NCBI GenBank assembly: GCA_031254635.1
Contig: JAIRUB010000185.1
Coordinates: forward strand, 1-22,639
Source of the DNA: Prevotellaceae bacterium
GTDB taxonomy: Bacteria; Bacteroidota; Bacteroidia; Bacteroidales; UBA932
DNA: 22,639 bases
Direction: 5' to 3'
In this document: positions 19,800 to 22,639 of the stretch, piece after piece
Layout: each line of letters begins with the position of its first letter
How positions within the stretch are numbered: position 1 is the first letter of the stretch
Translations under genes and position numbers: made by a program
The notes under the pieces: model-generated
What the model was told of the DNA's origin: nothing
What the model saw: the letters and a program-made list of their open reading frames with translations, nothing else
Database searches by the model: none

Positions 19800-22639
19800 C
19801 CTCTTCACTTCCATCCGAATTACCACCTCATCCAATTCTATCTCAACGCCTAAGGGTAAATCGTCTACTAAGTTTACTGCATCAGCTAAGGTTTGCGATT
19901 TAATCAGTTCGAGCATGGAAGCATCGGCCAATACCGGCGGCAAGAGATTCTCGCCGTCTTGCAAGGTCACTATTATTCGGTCGGTTACATTAAAGCCGCT
20001 GTCTTTCCGCAGGTTTTGAATGCGATTAATCAGTTCACGGGCAATGCCTTCGCGGCGTAGCGACTCGGTTACCGTTACATCTAAGGCCACCGTCAATTTG
20101 CCTTCTGAGGCTACCAACCAGCCGGGCATGTCTTCCGAAGTAATTTCCACATCTTCAGGCAGCAGCGCCACCTCGCCGGAGGGCAGAACAAAACGATATT
20201 CGTCAGTGGCTTCTACCTCAGCTATTTGTTGCTGCGTGAAGTTGTTCACTGCATCGGCAATTTCTTTCATCTGCTTGCCGTATTTCTTGCCCAACGTTTT
20301 AAAGTTAGGTTTGATTTTTTTTACAATCACGCCGGTAGTATCGTGCAAAAATTCCATTTCTTTTACGTTAACCTCGCTTAACACCAATTGCTGTACGGCT
20401 TCCAATTGTTGTTGCATGGCGGCATCCAACACAGGAATCATAGTCTTTGTCAATGGTTGGCGCACTTTGATATTTACCTTGCGGCGCAAAGCTAACACCA
20501 TTGACGAAGCGCGTTGCGCCAAGGCCATCTGTTCTTCCAAAATGGGATTAATGTAGCTATCGTTGTAGTCGGGGAGCAAAGCTAAGTGTACGGAATTTTC
20601 TTTATAACGATTGGTAACAGCGTTTAAATCGCCAAACAAACGTTCCATAAAGAAAGGCGCAATGGGCGCTGACAGTAAGGCTACGGTTTCCAAACAACTG
20701 CAAAGGGTTTGGTAGGCTGCTAATTTATCGATGGTGAGTCCGCCGCCCCAGAAACGTTTGCGGTTCAGGCGCACATACCAGTTGCTCAGGTTGTCGCACA
20801 CAAAGTCCTGAATTAAGCGCCCGGCAAGGGTTACATCATAGTCGGAATATGCAGTATCAACGGCTTTAATCAAAGAATGCTGTAAGGAAATAATCCATCT
20901 ATCGATTTCCGGTCGTTCAGCTATCGGTACTTCTTTTTCGTTACCTTGATAGTTATCGACATTAGCATAGAGGGCAAAGAATGAATAGGTATTATAAAGT
21001 GTTCCGAAGAATTTACGTTTCACTTCTTCTACGCCTGTCAGGTCGAATTTTAGGTTATCCCAGGGTTGGGCATTGGTAAGCATATACCAACGAAGAGCAT
21101 CTGCGCCCTGCTCATTCAGTACCTTGAAAGGCTCTACGGCATTGCCCAGACGTTTACTCATCTTGTTTCCGTCCTTGTCGAGTACTAATCCGTTGGAAAC
21201 CACATTGCGGAAAGCCACATTGTCGGCCACCATAGTAGCGATAGCGTGCAGGGTAAAGAACCAGCCGCGGGTTTGGTCAACGCCCTCGGCGATAAAGTCG
21301 GCCGGAAATTGCTGCGGCATTTCCTTATCCGCTCCTACAAATTCCTGTGCAAAAGGCATAGCGCCCGAATCGAACCACACATCAATAAGGTCGAGTTGGC
21401 GTTTCATGGGTTTGCACGATTTCGACACCAATGTATATCCATCGACAAAGGGACGGTGCAGGTCTATTTTTTCATAATTTTCGGCAGTTTTTTCGCCGGG
21501 GATAAAGCCTTTTTCTTTCAAGGGATTTTTGTCCATAAATCCTTTGGCAACAGCCTTTTCTATTTCGTCATAAAGTTCTGCTGCTGAACCTATACATAAC
21601 TCCTCGCTCCCGTCTTCGGTACGCCATATAGGCAGCGGTGTTCCCCAGTAGCGACTGCGCGACAAATTCCAGTCCTGCAAATTTTCCAACCATTTGCCGA
21701 AACGTCCCGTACCGGTACTTTCCGGCTTCCAATTGATGGTATCGTTCAACTCTATCATGCGTTCTTTCATCGCTGTAGTACGGATAAACCAGGAGTCGAG
21801 CGGATAGTACAACACCGGCTTGTCGGTGCGCCAGCAGTGCGGATAATTGTGTGTGAATTTTTCAATACGAAAAGCTAATCCTTGCTGTTTCAGCATCACA
21901 CAAAGGTCAACATCAAGAGTCTCCCCAACCCCGCCCAAGTGGAGGCTCTGTTCTCCCCCTTGGGAGGAGTTAGAGGGGGTGTATTCATTCTTTACATATC
22001 TTCCTGCAAATTCCTTGTACTTTTCAACATTTATTTTTTCTTCGACGAAGTTTGCATCCAAGTCTTCTATACGGAAAAATTTACCGGTTTTATCAACCAT
22101 TGCCTGACGGGTTCCTTCTTTATCAAGTAATAACATAGGAGGAACGCCATTGGCCTTAGCTACTCGGTCGTCATCGGCGCCGAAGGTCGGCGCAATGTGT
22201 ACAATACCTGTACCGTCTTCGGTGGTTACAAAGTCGCCACACAGCACACGGAAAGCGCCTTCGCCGGGATTTATCCAGGGAACAAGCTGTTCGTAAGCTA
22301 ATCCAGCCAATTCTTTTCCTAAATAAGTAGCTAATATGGGCGCGGCTTCCAAGCCATAGCGGACTAAAGCTTCTTTTGCCAAAATTACTTTTACCGGTTC
22401 TTTGGTATAAGGATTGATGGTTTCTACCAAAACATAAGTAATGGCAGGGCCAACAGCTAAGGCGGTATTGGAGGGCAATGTCCAGGGAGTGGTTGTCCAA
22501 GCTAAGATATAAGCCCCACCCCGGCCCTCCCCTTGGGGGAGGGTGCAGGCTGGTTGCAATTTCCTTAAATTATTTTCGGCCTCTGTTCCCCCTCCTTGGG
22601 AGGGGGGTAGGGGGAGGTGAAACATCCCCACACAGGAGG
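19797..22639 (-). CDS. ileS: Isoleucine-tRNA ligase, 5' part beyond window, with two palindromic inserts
   Basis: IleRS charges tRNA-Ile and edits misactivated valine. The frame is open to the window edge, so the start and the HIGH motif lie outside; the GTG at 22631 is internal. Visible parts in order: the editing domain (AYILAWTTTPWTLPSNTALAVG, then GTGIVHIAPTFGADDDR), the return to the Rossmann fold (NYPHCWRTDKPVLYYPLDSWF, LSRSRYWGTPLPIW), the KMSKS loop as KMSKR (encoded at 21164-21150) and the C-terminal anticodon and tail domains ending RMEVKR. About 950 of an expected 1100-1150 residues are here. Two GC-rich palindromic elements are translated within the editing region: one gives LPLPPSQGGGTEA up to PQGEGRGG just before AYILAW, the other TPSNSSQGGEQSLHLGGVGE between GRYVKNEY and TLDVDLC. 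All conserved blocks are otherwise intact. Confidence 0.96.
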   Translation of the reverse strand, partial: SCVGMFHLPLPPSQGGGTEAENNLRKLQPACTLPQGEGRGGAYILAWTTTPWTLPSNTALAVGPAITYVLVETINPYTKEPVKVILAKEALVRYGLEAAPILATYLGKELAGLAYEQLVPWINPGEGAFRVLCGDFVTTEDGTGIVHIAPTFGADDDRVAKANGVPPMLLLDKEGTRQAMVDKTGKFFRIEDLDANFVEEKINVEKYKEFAGRYVKNEYTPSNSSQGGEQSLHLGGVGETLDVDLCVMLKQQGLAFRIEKFTHNYPHCWRTDKPVLYYPLDSWFIRTTAMKERMIELNDTINWKPESTGTGRFGKWLENLQDWNLSRSRYWGTPLPIWRTEDGSEELCIGSAAELYDEIEKAVAKGFMDKNPLKEKGFIPGEKTAENYEKIDLHRPFVDGYTLVSKSCKPMKRQLDLIDVWFDSGAMPFAQEFVGADKEMPQQFPADFIAEGVDQTRGWFFTLHAIATMVADNVAFRNVVSNGLVLDKDGNKMSKRLGNAVEPFKVLNEQGADALRWYMLTNAQPWDNLKFDLTGVEEVKRKFFGTLYNTYSFFALYANVDNYQGNEKEVPIAERPEIDRWIISLQHSLIKAVDTAYSDYDVTLAGRLIQDFVCDNLSNWYVRLNRKRFWGGGLTIDKLAAYQTLCSCLETVALLSAPIAPFFMERLFGDLNAVTNRYKENSVHLALLPDYNDSYINPILEEQMALAQRASSMVLALRRKVNIKVRQPLTKTMIPVLDAAMQQQLEAVQQLVLSEVNVKEMEFLHDTTGVIVKKIKPNFKTLGKKYGKQMKEIADAVNNFTQQQIAEVEATDEYRFVLPSGEVALLPEDVEITSEDMPGWLVASEGKLTVALDVTVTESLRREGIARELINRIQNLRKDSGFNVTDRIIVTLQDGENLLPPVLADASMLELIKSQTLADAVNLVDDLPLGVEIELDEVVIRMEVKR
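21921..21979 (-). repeat. Palindromic element 1 inside ileS
   Basis: Two GC-rich arms (21921-21945 and 21953-21979) flank a 7-nt centre, CTCTGTT. The arms are imperfect inverted copies sharing AAC..CC.CCCAAG...GAG; several arm mismatches would be G-U pairs in the ileS mRNA. The coding strand gives TPSNSSQGGEQSLHLGGVGE, which joins GRYVKNEY to TLDVDLCVML. The right arm and centre closely match element 2. Confidence 0.85.
22514..22617 (-). repeat. Palindromic element 2 inside ileS
   Basis: Arms at 22514-22543 and 22588-22617 flank a 44-nt centre. Each arm is itself nearly palindromic around CCTTGGG. The plus-strand stretch CTCTGTTCCCCCTCCTTGGG (22581-22600) matches CTCTGTTCTCCCCCTTGGGA (21946-21965) of element 1 with few differences, so the two belong to one family. 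The coding strand reads LPLPPSQGGGTEA, then ENNLRKLQPAC, then TLPQGEGRGG. Confidence 0.85.

Noticed and set aside
22629..22631. GTG at 22631 (or ATG shortly after) as the ileS start
   Set aside because: The frame stays open to the window edge, and the product would lack the HIGH motif and about 200 N-terminal residues. The start must lie outside.

Overview
The window is a 22.6 kb chromosomal segment of a member of the Bacteroidota. Evidence for this is a full-length type IX secretion translocon gene (sprA), a porV-family gene, a DksA-like protein without zinc cysteines, the ruvA-sprA-gcvH arrangement, and repeated promoter boxes of the Bacteroidota form TAnnTTTG. The class cannot be settled from this segment. 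The DNA is mostly core genome with short gaps. The accessory content is one decayed insertion sequence and several short repeats, some lying inside coding genes.

Layout. At the left edge (1-1818, minus strand) a PspC-type membrane protein gene, a PadR regulator gene and a second, longer PspC gene form a compact operon. A divergent gap with two dyads and a tandem 8-bp repeat separates it from tadA (plus) and a small GlsB/YeaQ-type membrane protein gene (plus). A long minus-strand unit, ruvA-sprA-gcvH-glyS (12658 down to 2868), carries Holliday-junction repair, the 2411-residue type IX outer-membrane translocon, the glycine-cleavage H protein and glycyl-tRNA synthetase. Divergent from ruvA is the plus-strand unit sufS-sufE-folK (12747-14981). 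It is followed by a decayed ISAon1-like transposase gene and a minus-strand tRNA-Phe. An M16 peptidase and an O-methyltransferase follow on the plus strand. They converge on a minus-strand unit of a TraR/DksA-like protein, lspA and porV (19558 down to 17545). The right edge holds ileS (minus), whose 5' part lies beyond the window.

Functional links. SprA and PorV are physical partners in the type IX secretion translocon, and both are encoded here inside housekeeping operons. SufS and SufE form a two-protein sulfur-transfer pair. gcvH and glyS are both linked to glycine.

The most unusual signal is in ileS. Two GC-rich, imperfectly palindromic elements with clearly related sequence (21921-21979 and 22514-22617) sit inside the coding sequence. 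They have the same orientation and the same reading frame, and add peptides built on an SQGG core to an essential enzyme. A different short repeat-like segment appears to be inserted in frame in folK (about 14700-14753). Together they suggest palindromic repeats that tolerate or exploit insertion into essential protein-coding genes, comparable in logic to the palindromic elements known from Rickettsia. Smaller observations are a GTG-started sprA with an A10 coding tract, overlapping divergent promoters at tRNA-Phe, apparently leaderless tadA and sufS, and a 17-bp inverted repeat that overlaps the ileS stop codon.
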